Source: Sediminibacterium sp. (GTDB taxonomy: Bacteria > Bacteroidota > Bacteroidia > Chitinophagales > Chitinophagaceae). Taken from it: DNA of 37,477 nucleotides. The stretch lies in contig JAIXYL010000094.1 in assembly GCA_027490265.1 (NCBI GenBank), positions 1 to 37,477 of the forward strand. The letters are read 5' to 3'. Shown in pieces: positions 18,338 through 29,007 of the stretch (positions within the stretch are counted from its first letter, which is position 1; the number at the start of each line of letters is the position of its first letter). The translations under genes and the position numbers were made by a program. The notes under the pieces are model-generated. The model was not told the DNA's origin. It did no database searches and saw only the letters and a list, made by a program, of their open reading frames with translations.

Positions 18338-19765
18338 TTACTTTTTTACAAATAAGGCTGAAACAGTATCACCTGTTAGGTTTAACAAGGGCTGAGGGAA
18401 TACACCAAATACCAGAATAAGCAAGGCAATGATCACCAAAGACAATTTTACATTGAATGGAATGTCCGTTGCTTTATCTGTAAATGAATTGGTATCACCA
18501 TAAATTACTTTCTGCACCATATTCAATGTGTATACAGCTGCTAAAATAATGCTAATGCCCGCAGCAGCCGCCATAATCATATTGTATTGGAATAAGCCAT
18601 TGAACATTAAGAACTCACCAATGAATGCGTTGGTAAGCGGTAATGCCACATTGGCCAAAGCCATCACCACTAATAAGATAGACATTACAGGTGCTTTTTG
18701 TGCCAAACCACCTAATTGACTCATTTGTCTGGTACCCAATTGTTTTTCAATGAGGTCTGCAATGATCCACAAACCAATCACATTCACGCCATGACTAAAC
18801 ATCTGAATCATTACGCCATCAATAGCAGTGCGGTTATTGGTAAACATTGCAGCAGACATTAAACCAATATGCGCAATAGATGAATAGGCAATCATGCGTT
18901 TAATATCGTCTTGTCTGATGGCAATTAAAGAGGCATAGATCATTCCAATGATGGAAAGAATAATCACCAAATTTGCAGATTGTGCTGCTGCATTGGGGAA
19001 CATTGGAAGAATCCACCTGATGAATGCAAAAACCCCCATCTTAACCATAATGCCACTCATGACCATTGTTGTTGCAGTTGGCGATTGTTCATAAGCATCT
19101 GGCTGCCATGTATGAAATGGGAAAATGGGCATTTTGATGGCAAATGCAATAAAGAACAACCAAAACATCAGCATTTCTTGCTTGGCAGTTAGTTTAACAG
19201 CGTAAAAACTTTCTAAAGAGAATGATTGATCGGCAGTTTGAAAATACATGAACAATAAGCCAATCAACATCAGCAATGACCCTACAAAAGTGTATACAAA
19301 AAATTTGAAAGTGACTGCAATGCGCTTCTCTCCGCCCCATAAAGAACAAAGAAAATACACTGGAATTAAAGCCAATTCCCAAAAGAAATAAAACAATAAT
19401 GCATCAGACGCTAAAAACACACCCATTAAACCAGCCTGTGACAATAACATTAGTCCGTAAAATGCTTGTTCATTTTTATAGGTATTCTGATGAACTGCTG
19501 TAAAAATTAAAGGGAAAGACACAGCCGTTAACAAACTCAACATTTTGGCCATGCCATCTGCTTTGAGTGTGATTCTGCTGCCTAAATTATTTAACCAAGC
19601 GATGTCATAACCCAATTCGCCAGGGGTAAAAACAGCTACCAATGCAAGCACAAGTGTGGCAATAGATGCCAATAATGCAAACGTTTTTGCAGATGACCCT
19701 TGTTTTAAAACAAATGCCATTAAACCGGCAATTAGAGGTGTTATGATGAGTAATAAAGTAATCAT
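18338..19765 (-). CDS. nuoM: NADH-quinone oxidoreductase subunit M
   Basis: 475 aa; FFWELALIPVYFL, KMPIFPFHTWQPDAYEQSPTATTMVMSGIMVKMG. Confidence 0.96.
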   Translation of the reverse strand: MITLLLIITPLIAGLMAFVLKQGSSAKTFALLASIATLVLALVAVFTPGELGYDIAWLNNLGSRITLKADGMAKMLSLLTAVSFPLIFTAVHQNTYKNEQAFYGLMLLSQAGLMGVFLASDALLFYFFWELALIPVYFLCSLWGGEKRIAVTFKFFVYTFVGSLLMLIGLLFMYFQTADQSFSLESFYAVKLTAKQEMLMFWLFFIAFAIKMPIFPFHTWQPDAYEQSPTATTMVMSGIMVKMGVFAFIRWILPMFPNAAAQSANLVIILSIIGMIYASLIAIRQDDIKRMIAYSSIAHIGLMSAAMFTNNRTAIDGVMIQMFSHGVNVIGLWIIADLIEKQLGTRQMSQLGGLAQKAPVMSILLVVMALANVALPLTNAFIGEFLMFNGLFQYNMIMAAAAGISIILAAVYTLNMVQKVIYGDTNSFTDKATDIPFNVKLSLVIIALLILVFGVFPQPLLNLTGDTVSALFVKK

Positions 19766-19791
19766 TATTGCTGAGCTACTTGATGAACAAA

Positions 19792-21741
19792 TTAAAATAT
19801 CTTGTTGATAAATCGCATGATGGTCAAATCATTAAACCATACGATGAAAAATATAACCATTGATAAAATCATGATTAACACATAACTGGCAACCTGCCCA
19901 CTTTGAATTAACCGCAATTGTCTTGAACCGTACTGCACGAGTTTGCCAACCCCATTAACCGCCCCATCAATCCCTGATTTTTCTACTACATTTTTGAAAA
20001 GACCTGCTAGATTGTGTAATGGATTAACAATAATGCTGTTGTACAATTCGTCTACATACCATTTATTCAATAATATTTTACCTACACCTGTTTCTTCTGT
20101 TGCATCATTGCCTGTATACTTTTTGTAACTGTTTACCGCAAACACAATCACAGCAATAATTAATGCCGTTACAACGCCCATCATTAAATATTCCTGAGTA
20201 TGACTCAAGTGATGCGCTTCTGCTAATTTGGTAGACTCCGCAAAAATGGGTGACAAGAACTGTTGTAACCAATGTTTGTTCTCTGCAAATACAGCAGGAA
20301 TGCCAATAAATCCGCCAAGTACTGAAAGGACGGCCAATACAATTAAAGGCGTGGTCATTGCACTAGGACTTTCATGTAAATGATGTTCCTGATCATGCGT
20401 CCCTCTGAATTGACCAAGAAAAGTCAGCGTATATAATCTAAACATATAAAATGCGGTCATCAACGCACCACCTACACCGATATAATAAAACAAAGGGTTA
20501 CTGGAATAGGCAGCTACCAAAATTTCATCCTTTGAGAAGAAGCCAGAGAACGGAGGAATACCTGCAATAGCTAGGCAAGCCAATAAGAACGTGATATGCG
20601 TGATGGGCATATACTTTTTAAGGTTGCCCATTTTACGAATATCTTGTTCGTGGTGCATAGCGTGAATAACGGAACCCGCACCTAAGAATAATAAGGCTTT
20701 GAAGAATGCATGGGTCATTACATGAAATACCGCACCAGTATATGCGCCAACACCAAGCCCTAAAAACATATAGCCCAATTGGCTAACAGTTGAATAAGCC
20801 AATACTTTTTTAATATCGTTTTGTTTGAGCGCAATAGTGGCAGCGAAAATAGCAGTTGCCAATCCAACAATGGCCACTAATGTTTGAGTACCGGGCGCCA
20901 TCGTATACAAAATATTGCTTCTGGCAATCATGTAAATACCTGCGGTTACCATGGTGGCCGCGTGGATCAAAGCTGAGACAGGAGTAGGACCCGCCATAGC
21001 ATCAGGCAACCAAGTGTACAAAGGAATCTGTGCACTTTTACCCATTGCACCAACAAATAATAATGTGGTGATGGCAGTGATATCAAATGCAGACAATTGA
21101 GCCACATTTGCAAACACATCTGTATAATTAACCGTACCTAATTTAAAAATCAGCCAAAAAACCGCTAATAAAAATCCGAGGTCACCAATACGGTTCATGA
21201 TAAAGGCTTTCTTGGCCGCGTAATTATAATCCCCGTTTTTAAACCAGTAACCAATCAATAAATAAGAGCAAAGCCCAACGCCTTCCCATCCAATAAACAT
21301 GATCACATAGTTGCTTCCCATTACCAGCAACAACATAGAAAAGACGAATAAATTCAAATAAGCAAAGTAGCGCGCAAAATGATGTGGCGCTTCATCTTTC
21401 ATATAAGCTGTAGAATACAAATGAATCAAAAACCCAATACCTGTGATGATCAATAAAAACAACACAGATAACTGATCTACCTGAAAAGCAAATGGAATGG
21501 TAAACGCTTCTGTTTTGATGAAGTCGAATAAGGTCACTACAGAATTGATGGGTGCACCACCACTTACAGAAGCGGCACCATACACTTGACCAAATAAGAA
21601 ACATGCGGTTAAGAATGATAAAAAAATCATTCCAGAACCAATCATGCCAACAGCAGATTTAGACAAACGTTGTCTGCCCAATCCATTAATGAGGAAACCC
21701 AGCAAGGGAAACAATGGTACTAAAAAAGCAATTTTACTCAT
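19792..21741 (-). CDS. nuoL: NADH-quinone oxidoreductase subunit L
   Basis: 649 aa; FIGWEGVGLCSYLLIGYW, KSAQIPLYTWLPDAMAGPTPVSALIHAATMVTAG. Confidence 0.97.
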   Translation of the reverse strand: MSKIAFLVPLFPLLGFLINGLGRQRLSKSAVGMIGSGMIFLSFLTACFLFGQVYGAASVSGGAPINSVVTLFDFIKTEAFTIPFAFQVDQLSVLFLLIITGIGFLIHLYSTAYMKDEAPHHFARYFAYLNLFVFSMLLLVMGSNYVIMFIGWEGVGLCSYLLIGYWFKNGDYNYAAKKAFIMNRIGDLGFLLAVFWLIFKLGTVNYTDVFANVAQLSAFDITAITTLLFVGAMGKSAQIPLYTWLPDAMAGPTPVSALIHAATMVTAGIYMIARSNILYTMAPGTQTLVAIVGLATAIFAATIALKQNDIKKVLAYSTVSQLGYMFLGLGVGAYTGAVFHVMTHAFFKALLFLGAGSVIHAMHHEQDIRKMGNLKKYMPITHITFLLACLAIAGIPPFSGFFSKDEILVAAYSSNPLFYYIGVGGALMTAFYMFRLYTLTFLGQFRGTHDQEHHLHESPSAMTTPLIVLAVLSVLGGFIGIPAVFAENKHWLQQFLSPIFAESTKLAEAHHLSHTQEYLMMGVVTALIIAVIVFAVNSYKKYTGNDATEETGVGKILLNKWYVDELYNSIIVNPLHNLAGLFKNVVEKSGIDGAVNGVGKLVQYGSRQLRLIQSGQVASYVLIMILSMVIFFIVWFNDLTIMRFINKIF

Positions 21742-21758
21742 ATACTAAGTTGCGGGTG

Positions 21759-22094
21759 CTAGTTTTTCAATCGGTTCAAGAAATTAATATCAACGGAATG
21801 GGTATTTCGATACATCATTACTATAATCGCTAAGCCCACACTCACTTCTGCTGCGGCTACCACCATAATAAAAAACACAAACAATTGTCCTTCCACTCCA
21901 GCGCTACTGGTTGCATTATTGGCAATGGCAGCTCCATGGTGCATTTTAGAAAAAGCAACCAATAATAAATTCACTGCATTCAACATCAATTCAATACACA
22001 TGAATACAATAATGGCATTTCTTCTGGTCAGCACACCAATAACGCCAATGCTGAATAAGGCTAAAGAAAAATAGATATAATATTGAATAGGCAT
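21759..22094 (-). CDS. nuoK: NADH-quinone oxidoreductase subunit K
   Basis: 111 aa; [46 protein letters not shown]. Confidence 0.96.
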   Translation of the reverse strand: MPIQYYIYFSLALFSIGVIGVLTRRNAIIVFMCIELMLNAVNLLLVAFSKMHHGAAIANNATSSAGVEGQLFVFFIMVVAAAEVSVGLAIIVMMYRNTHSVDINFLNRLKN

Positions 22095-22111
22095 AAATGC
22101 GTTGTTATAGT

Positions 22112-22615
22112 TTAATCTTTTTTACCAATTACGACTGCACCAACCATGGCACTCAAAAAGAGGACACTGCTGATTTCAAAAGGCACAACAAAATCACTGA
22201 ATAAAGCTTTACCCAAATTCTTAATCAGGCCAATATCGCCTGTTTTCATCAAGGCAGCTTTACCTGATAACTCAGTTGCTTGTCTTACCAATGATACCAT
22301 CACCATTAAAAAACAGCCCCCTGATACCACACCCGCCAATTTCATCCACCAATTTTTCCTTGGTTCTCCCTCTGCATTCAAATTCATCAACATGATGACG
22401 AATAAAAACAAGACCATGATGGCACCAGCATAAACAATTAAGTTAACGATGGCTAGAAATTGCGCATTCAATAAAATATAGTGACCGGAAATAGTAAAGA
22501 ATACAACAATCAGCCAAAGTACGCTGTGCACTGGGTTTTTACTGACCAGCACCATAATGGCACTGAATAATGCCAGCGCACTTAAAATGAAAAATAAAAT
22601 TTGAATCGTATCCAT
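22112..22615 (-). CDS. nuoJ: NADH-quinone oxidoreductase subunit J
   Basis: 167 aa; [35 protein letters not shown]. Confidence 0.95.
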   Translation of the reverse strand: MDTIQILFFILSALALFSAIMVLVSKNPVHSVLWLIVVFFTISGHYILLNAQFLAIVNLIVYAGAIMVLFLFVIMLMNLNAEGEPRKNWWMKLAGVVSGGCFLMVMVSLVRQATELSGKAALMKTGDIGLIKNLGKALFSDFVVPFEISSVLFLSAMVGAVVIGKKD

Positions 22616-22648
22616 CTATTGGTTTGTATTATAATGGGCAATAATTAA

Positions 22649-23185
22649 TTATCTAGCTGCGCCTTTCGCTGTTGCATATTCTTCAGGTGCTGTATTCTTA
22701 TTGGGAATCAACAAATCGTCTTTCCCATAGATAAAGCCCTTTCTGGTAAAATTAGCAGGTGCAAAAGTTTCACTTAAATAAATGGCATCCTTAGGACAAG
22801 CTTCCTCACAGAGTCCACAGAAAATGCAGCGCAACATATTGATTTCGTACTTAGCTGCATACTTTTCCTCACGATACAAATGCTCTTCACCAGGCATACG
22901 TTCAGCAGCTTCCATTGTAATGGCTTCAGCCGGACAAGCTACAGCGCATAATCCACAAGCCGTACAATTTTCTCTGCCTTCTGCATCTCTATTTAACACG
23001 TGTAAGCCTCTAAAAACAGGGCTAAACTCGCGTTTTTGCTCAGGATATTGAATGGTTGGTTGCTTTTTAAAAATATGGCTAAAAGTAATGGCCATGCCCT
23101 TTACAATATTGGGCAAATAAAGACGCTCCATGAACGTCATGGGATCTCTATTTACTGCTTTTGATCTGTTTGTTAAAGCTTGCAT
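22649..23185 (-). CDS. nuoI: NADH-quinone oxidoreductase subunit I
   Basis: 178 aa; two 4Fe-4S motifs CTACGLCAVACP and CIFCGLCEEACP. Confidence 0.96.
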   Translation of the reverse strand: MQALTNRSKAVNRDPMTFMERLYLPNIVKGMAITFSHIFKKQPTIQYPEQKREFSPVFRGLHVLNRDAEGRENCTACGLCAVACPAEAITMEAAERMPGEEHLYREEKYAAKYEINMLRCIFCGLCEEACPKDAIYLSETFAPANFTRKGFIYGKDDLLIPNKNTAPEEYATAKGAAR

Positions 23186-23228
23186 GTTTGCTTTTATATA
23201 AAAGGTTCACAAATGTAAAATAACTATC

Positions 23229-24278
23229 TTAACCCTGCTGCCATAAAATCACAGCGCCTGTTGCCAACATATTCACCAAAGCCAATGGAATTAAACTTTT
23301 CCAACCTAGGTTCATCAATTGGTCGTAACGAAACCTTGGAATGGTCCAACGAATCCACATAAACAGGAATAAGAATATCACAATTTTAGTCAGTAAAGAC
23401 AGTACGCCTAAAATGGCTGCAATATTTGGCGCCAAAGTAGATTCGTCCAAGAAAGGAATATCGTATCCACCAAAATACAAACTGGCCATTACCGCACTAC
23501 TCATGATCATATTCACGTATTCAGCAAATAGGTAAAAACCCAATTTCATAGAAGAGTATTCTTGGTGATACCCCATGTTCAATTCATTTTCAGCTTCAGG
23601 CAAATCAAACGGTGTTCTATTACACTCAGCCATCGCACAAACAAAAAATAAAATAAAGCCCAATGGTTGGTAAACAATATTCCACCAAGCACCTGGAGCC
23701 ATTTGCTGATCAACAATGGTCTTTAAACTTAAAGAGCCAGAAATCATTAGAACGGCAATCAATGAAAGCCCCATGGCCAACTCATAGCTGATGGCTTGAG
23801 AAGCCCCACGCAAAGCCGCCATTAAAGAGAACTTATTATTAGATGCCCAACCACCAATCATGATGCCATATACGCCCATACTCACTACACCGAATACGTA
23901 TAAAATACCAATATTGATGTCCGCAATTTGCAGATCAATTTTTCTACCGAATAACTCTACGGAGCTGCTCCAAGGAATCACTGCACAAGTCATTAAAGCA
24001 GCGGTCATGGCCATGGCGGGTCCTAAAATAAACAGTGCTTTGCTGGCCGAATTAGGGATGATCTCTTCCTTCATGATCAGCTTTAATCCATCCGCCAAAG
24101 GCTGCAACAATCCCATTGGTCCTGCTCTGTTAGGACCTGGTCTGTCTTGTAAAACAGCAGCTACTTTACGCTCAGAAAATGTGGTGTACAGGGCAATGCC
24201 CAAGCTGGCAAATACAATAATCGCAATCAGGATTAGTTTTTCCAGCATCAATATCCAGTCTAAGGCCAATAGTGTCAT
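23229..24278 (-). CDS. nuoH: NADH-quinone oxidoreductase subunit H
   Basis: 349 aa; ERKVAAVLQDRPGPNRAGPMGLLQPLADGLKL, CNRTPFDLPEAENELNMGYHQEYSSMKLG. Confidence 0.97.
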   Translation of the reverse strand: MTLLALDWILMLEKLILIAIIVFASLGIALYTTFSERKVAAVLQDRPGPNRAGPMGLLQPLADGLKLIMKEEIIPNSASKALFILGPAMAMTAALMTCAVIPWSSSVELFGRKIDLQIADINIGILYVFGVVSMGVYGIMIGGWASNNKFSLMAALRGASQAISYELAMGLSLIAVLMISGSLSLKTIVDQQMAPGAWWNIVYQPLGFILFFVCAMAECNRTPFDLPEAENELNMGYHQEYSSMKLGFYLFAEYVNMIMSSAVMASLYFGGYDIPFLDESTLAPNIAAILGVLSLLTKIVIFLFLFMWIRWTIPRFRYDQLMNLGWKSLIPLALVNMLATGAVILWQQG

Positions 24279-24290
24279 GCGTATGGTGGA

Positions 24291-25388
24291 TTAGTCTTTG
24301 TTTTGTTTAAAGTCGGTTGAATGTGCCGGTCTGTCTAATTGACTCAAAGTTATATTGGGTTGATTCACTTCACTCACAGAATGAATATCCATCAATAACT
24401 TTGGTTGTCTGCCAGCATGAACGGCTTTGAATGTTTCTTTTGGTTTATTTGTTCCAACGGTTCCAGCATAATGCCCTTGCGCAATTACAGAATGACGATC
24501 AATTAAGCGAGGTCCTTCAATCACCCAATCGCTGGTTTGTTTTTTATCGAATCTGCAGGTATTACAAATCCAATCTTCCACTTCACCCCACTGGTCTTTT
24601 CTAGCAGTTACTCTGTACACTTCATCTCCTCTATTCCACAATGTTACTTTACCACTACAAGTTGGGCAATCTCTGTGCGCATCAACAGGTTTTAAAAACC
24701 ACACACGATTTTTAAATCTGAATGTTTTATCGGTTAATGCACCTACCGGACAAACGTCAATCACGTTCCCAATAAATTCATTGTCTAAATTCTTTTCAAT
24801 AAAAGTGGCAATCTCTGCATGATCACCTCTATCTAACACCCCATGTTCACGCTTACCAGTTAATTGATCAGCCGTAAATACACAACGGTAACAAAGAATG
24901 CAACGCGTCATATGCAGTTGAATTTTGTCACCCAAATCGTGCTTCTTAAATGTGCGGCGCTGAAACTCAAAACGCGTGCCCGCTTTACCATGGTCGTAAC
25001 TTAAATCTTGCAAATGGCACTCCCCTGCTTGATCACATACTGGACAATCCAACGGGTGATTGATCAATAAAAATTCAACAACACCATTGCGTGCATCAAT
25101 CACACGATCACTGGTAATATTCTTCACTTCCATGCCATCCATCACCGTTGTTCTACAACTTGCCACTAATTTGGGCATTGGTCTGGGGTCTTTTTCAGAA
25201 CCTTTGCTCACTTCAACCAAACAGGTTCTGCATTTACCACCACTGCCTTCTAGCTTACTGTAATAGCACATTGCTGGGGGAGCAACATCGCCGCCAATCT
25301 TGCGCGCTGCGTTTAGGATGGTCGTTCCTGCAGGCACTTCTACCGTGATATTATCAATGGTTACTTTAAATAATGGTTGTTCAGACAT
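24291..25388 (-). CDS. nuoG: NuoG-like 2Fe-2S/4Fe-4S protein, short form lacking the molybdopterin-like C-terminal domain
   Basis: 365 aa; C41/C53/C56/C78 [2Fe-2S], HPLDCPVCDQAGEC, CILCYRC...VCP, then CPTC...CNTC; positioned between nuoF and nuoH. Confidence 0.92.
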   Translation of the reverse strand: MSEQPLFKVTIDNITVEVPAGTTILNAARKIGGDVAPPAMCYYSKLEGSGGKCRTCLVEVSKGSEKDPRPMPKLVASCRTTVMDGMEVKNITSDRVIDARNGVVEFLLINHPLDCPVCDQAGECHLQDLSYDHGKAGTRFEFQRRTFKKHDLGDKIQLHMTRCILCYRCVFTADQLTGKREHGVLDRGDHAEIATFIEKNLDNEFIGNVIDVCPVGALTDKTFRFKNRVWFLKPVDAHRDCPTCSGKVTLWNRGDEVYRVTARKDQWGEVEDWICNTCRFDKKQTSDWVIEGPRLIDRHSVIAQGHYAGTVGTNKPKETFKAVHAGRQPKLLMDIHSVSEVNQPNITLSQLDRPAHSTDFKQNKD

Positions 25389-25395
25389 AACTTAA

Positions 25396-26748
25396 TTAAG
25401 CTGGTACATGAATAGGATCTGCATAATGTGCCAATCCATAATTTCTTTTTTGTGCTTCTTCCGGATGGTTAACATGCCATTCAAATTCGTCTCTGAAATG
25501 TCTAATGGCAGCAGCTACAGGCCATGCAGCAGCATCACCCAACGGACAGATGGTATTGCCTTCTATCTTGCGTTGAATATCCCATAACAAATCAATATCA
25601 CTCATCTTACCTTTTCCGGTATCAATGTTTTTGAGAATCTTTTCCATCCAACCTGTTCCCTCTCTACAAGGTGAACATTGCCCACAACTTTCGTGTCTAT
25701 AAAAACGCGCCAATGTGTAAGTGTTTTTTACAATACACTGGTCTTCGTCTAATACAATAAACCCACCAGAACCCATCATTGAGCCTGAGGCAAAACCACC
25801 ATCGCTTAAACTTTCATAGTTCATCAAACGTGTTTCGCCCTTTGCTGTTTTCAATAAAAGATTGGCTGGCAAAATAGGCACAGATGATCCACCGGGGATA
25901 CAAGCTTTCAAACGTTTGCCATTGGCAATGCCCCCACAATATTCATCTGAATAAAGAAACTCCTCTACAGAAATGGTCATGTCAATTTCATACACACCAG
26001 GCTTGTTAATATTGCCACAAGCAGAGATTAATTTAGTTCCTGTAGAACGACCCACACCTATTTTAGCATATTCGTCGCCCCCCATATTAATGATGGGCAC
26101 TACGGCTGCTAATGTTTCTACATTGTTTACCACAGTAGGTCTTTTCCACAAACCTTCAATGGCCGGGAATGGTGGCTTAATTCTTGGATTACCGCGCTTC
26201 CCTTCTAAAGATTCAATCAAAGCGGTTTCTTCACCACAGATATAAGCACCCGCACCTCTTTGTACATAAATATTACAATCGAAGCCAGTACCTAAAATAT
26301 TCTTTCCTAAAAATCCATTCGCGTGCGCTTCGTCAATCGCTTGCTCTAAAATATCTACAATCCATGCATACTCACCACGGATATAAATATACGTGTCGTT
26401 ACTGCCTAATGCAAAAGACGAAATGATTAATCCCTCAATGAGTAAGTGAGGTAAAAATTCCATCAAGTAACGGTCTTTAAAAGTACCAGGCTCACTTTCA
26501 TCGGCATTACATACCAAGTGACGAGGCACCCCTTCAGGCTTTGCAATAAAGCTCCACTTCATTCCAGCAGGAAAACCTGCACCACCTCTACCGCGTACGC
26601 CACTTTTCTTTACTTCTTCAACAATGGAAGCAGGATTCATTTGTTTCAGCGCTTTTTCAACTGCTTTATAACCCCCTTCTTTGCGATACGTTTCAAAAAA
26701 ACGGATACCCGGTACATGCGCTTTATCTAATAATAATTTTACACCCAT
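25396..26748 (-). CDS. nuoF: NADH-quinone oxidoreductase subunit F
   Basis: 450 aa; SGVRGRGGAGFPAGMKWSF, GAGAYICGEETALIESLEGKRGNPR, ESCGQCSPCREG...NTICPLGDAAAWP. Confidence 0.98.
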   Translation of the reverse strand: MGVKLLLDKAHVPGIRFFETYRKEGGYKAVEKALKQMNPASIVEEVKKSGVRGRGGAGFPAGMKWSFIAKPEGVPRHLVCNADESEPGTFKDRYLMEFLPHLLIEGLIISSFALGSNDTYIYIRGEYAWIVDILEQAIDEAHANGFLGKNILGTGFDCNIYVQRGAGAYICGEETALIESLEGKRGNPRIKPPFPAIEGLWKRPTVVNNVETLAAVVPIINMGGDEYAKIGVGRSTGTKLISACGNINKPGVYEIDMTISVEEFLYSDEYCGGIANGKRLKACIPGGSSVPILPANLLLKTAKGETRLMNYESLSDGGFASGSMMGSGGFIVLDEDQCIVKNTYTLARFYRHESCGQCSPCREGTGWMEKILKNIDTGKGKMSDIDLLWDIQRKIEGNTICPLGDAAAWPVAAAIRHFRDEFEWHVNHPEEAQKRNYGLAHYADPIHVPA

Positions 26749-26751
26749 AGT

Positions 26752-27252
26752 TTAATTATTTGCGGCAGCATTTTTTCTGCACTCTTCTATAATGGCGTCT
26801 ATTTTTTCTTTTGTTAAATGCTCGCGATAATGTTTGCCCATTTGCATCATTGGCGCATACCCACAAGCTCCCAAACACTCTACAGTCTTTAAGGTGAACA
26901 TGCCGTCAGCAGTGGTTTCACCGGGCTTAATGCCCAAAGTTGTACCAATGTATTCAATGATATCGTCAGATCCGTTGATCATGCATGGCCCAGTTTGACA
27001 AACTTCAAATAAATGTTTGCCTATTGGCTTCAAGTTGTACATGCTGTAAAACGTAGCTACTTCATATACTTCAATAGGATTGATCTGTAATAATTCAGCC
27101 ACATAATCCATGGTGTCAGCACTTAACCAACCACCAAAACTGTCCTGTGCCAAATGCAATACAGGCAGAAGGGCACTTTTTTGTTTGCCTTCGGGATAGC
27201 GAGCCACCAAGCGGCTAAATTCCTTTAATTGTTCATCATTAAACTTACTCAT
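26752..27252 (-). CDS. nuoE: NADH-quinone oxidoreductase subunit E
   Basis: 166 aa; EVATFYSMYNLKPIGKHLFEVCQTGPCMI...VECLGACGYAPMMQ. Confidence 0.96.
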   Translation of the reverse strand: MSKFNDEQLKEFSRLVARYPEGKQKSALLPVLHLAQDSFGGWLSADTMDYVAELLQINPIEVYEVATFYSMYNLKPIGKHLFEVCQTGPCMINGSDDIIEYIGTTLGIKPGETTADGMFTLKTVECLGACGYAPMMQMGKHYREHLTKEKIDAIIEECRKNAAANN

Positions 27253-27263
27253 ACAGTCAATTA

Positions 27264-28487
27264 TTAAGCGTCCAATTCTCCTGCAATCAGGTTTAAACTA
27301 CTCATGGTTAAAATAGCATCCGATAACATGCTGTCTTTTACTAATTCAGGATAAGCTTGATAGTAAATAAAGCAAGGTCTGCGGAAATGCAATCTGAATG
27401 GTGTTCTTCCACCATCACTGATCATGTAAAATCCTAACTCACCATTACCGCCTTCAACAGATTGGTATACTTCACCTTTAGGCATATCTACTTCGCCCAT
27501 GATGATTTTAAAATGCCAAATCAATGCTTCCATTTTGGTGTATACATCTTCTTTCTTTGGCAAGTAATATTCAGGTACATCAGCATGGTAAACCTCTGCA
27601 TCGGTTCCTTTAAATTCTTGTACTTTGTTATAAGCCTGTTGTATGATGCGCATGCTCTGCCACATTTCTTGGTTGCGCACTAAGAAACGATCGTAGTTGT
27701 CACCAGTTTTACCTACAGGAATGTCAAATTCAAAATCTTCATAACTGCTGTAAGGACTGTGCACACGTACATCGTAATCTACACCAGCCGCCCTTAAGTT
27801 AGGCCCAGTAAATCCATAATTTAATGCGCGTTCAGCACTGATAGGACCACCACCAATGGTGCGTTCCATGAAAATTCTGTTGCGCGTTAACAAGCTCTCT
27901 AACTCGCCTAACGCAACCGGATACTCTTTTAAGAATTTCTCGAGTTTCGTAAACGCTGTATTTGTGAAATTCCTTTCAAAGCCGCCAATACGCCCAATAT
28001 TAGTAGTAAGGCGGGACCCACATACTTCTTCATATATTTCATAGATTAATTCACGGTATTGCATCACATACAAGAACCCTGTAAAAGCTCCGGCATCTAC
28101 CCCAACAATAGAATTACAAATCAAGTGATCGGCAATTCTGGCCAATTCCATAATGATGACGCGCAAATAATCAACGCGCTTAGGGGTTTGAACCCCTAAT
28201 AACTTTTCGCAGGTTAAATGCCAGCCCATATTATTGATTGGGCTACTGCAATAATTTAAGCGATCGGTGATGGGGGTGATTTGATACAGCGGACGTCTTT
28301 CAGCCAGCTTTTCAAATGCACGGTGAATGTAGCCAACAGTTTGTTCGCTAGATACCACCCTTTCGCCATCCAACTCCATGATATTTTGGAATACCCCATG
28401 CGTTGCAGGGTGGGTAGGCCCCAAATTGATGGTGGTTGTTTTCCGCTCAATGGCGTCTTCTGCTAATGTTATATTATGATCACTCAT
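27264..28487 (-). CDS. nuoD: NADH-quinone oxidoreductase subunit D
   Basis: Start revised from 28532 (inside nuoC) to MSDHNITLAED at 28487, 407 aa; NLGPTHPATHGVFQNIMELDGE, TDRLNYCSSPINNMGW, GGRTPFRLHFRRP. Confidence 0.96.
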   Translation of the reverse strand: MSDHNITLAEDAIERKTTTINLGPTHPATHGVFQNIMELDGERVVSSEQTVGYIHRAFEKLAERRPLYQITPITDRLNYCSSPINNMGWHLTCEKLLGVQTPKRVDYLRVIIMELARIADHLICNSIVGVDAGAFTGFLYVMQYRELIYEIYEEVCGSRLTTNIGRIGGFERNFTNTAFTKLEKFLKEYPVALGELESLLTRNRIFMERTIGGGPISAERALNYGFTGPNLRAAGVDYDVRVHSPYSSYEDFEFDIPVGKTGDNYDRFLVRNQEMWQSMRIIQQAYNKVQEFKGTDAEVYHADVPEYYLPKKEDVYTKMEALIWHFKIIMGEVDMPKGEVYQSVEGGNGELGFYMISDGGRTPFRLHFRRPCFIYYQAYPELVKDSMLSDAILTMSSLNLIAGELDA

Positions 28488-28497
28488 ATCGTATAGT

Positions 28498-29004
28498 TTA
28501 TCCGCGTCCAAACATTTCGTCGTCCTTGTCAATTCTGGTTTGATCTTCTAATGGGTATTCTTTTCTCAAAGGGAAATAATCCATTTCATCCACATTTAAA
28601 ATGCGTTTTAAATTGGGATGACCAACAAAATTCACTCCAAAGAAATCATAGGTTTCTCTTTCCATCCAGTTGGCAGATGAAAACAATTGCGTTGCTGTAA
28701 ATACATCTGGCGTTGCAATTGGCGTAAATACTTTAAAACGAATACGGGTATTTTCTACCAAATTATGCAAGTGGTATACCACTGCTAATTCTCTGTTTGC
28801 ACTTTCAGGAAAATTCACTGCACACAAGTCGGTTAAGAATTGAAACCCTAAGCTCGGTTCGTCATATAAGTATTGCAATACTTTTAAGTTGAGTTCTTTG
28901 GGGGCTTCAAAGCACAACATGCCGTAAGTGTCTTCAAAGTTGAAGACCTGGTCTCCAAATTTTTCAGTGAGTTTTTGTTGAATATAGTCGTTGCTGATTG
29001 CCAT
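28498..29004 (-). CDS. nuoC: NADH-quinone oxidoreductase subunit C
   Basis: 168 aa; WMERETYDFFGVNFVGHPNLKRIL...DYFPLRKEYPLED. Confidence 0.95.
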   Translation of the reverse strand: MAISNDYIQQKLTEKFGDQVFNFEDTYGMLCFEAPKELNLKVLQYLYDEPSLGFQFLTDLCAVNFPESANRELAVVYHLHNLVENTRIRFKVFTPIATPDVFTATQLFSSANWMERETYDFFGVNFVGHPNLKRILNVDEMDYFPLRKEYPLEDQTRIDKDDEMFGRG

Positions 29005-29007
29005 AAA

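Noticed and set aside
24291-25388. Short NuoG as a frameshifted or truncated gene
   Set aside because: All cluster motifs are intact and nuoH starts 12 nt after the stop with no leftover molybdopterin-domain sequence; short NuoG proteins are, to my knowledge, usual in Bacteroidota.
28488-28532. 15-aa N-terminal extension of NuoD overlapping nuoC
   Set aside because: MSDHNITLAED start at 28487 removes the overlap and gives a normal NuoD N-terminus.
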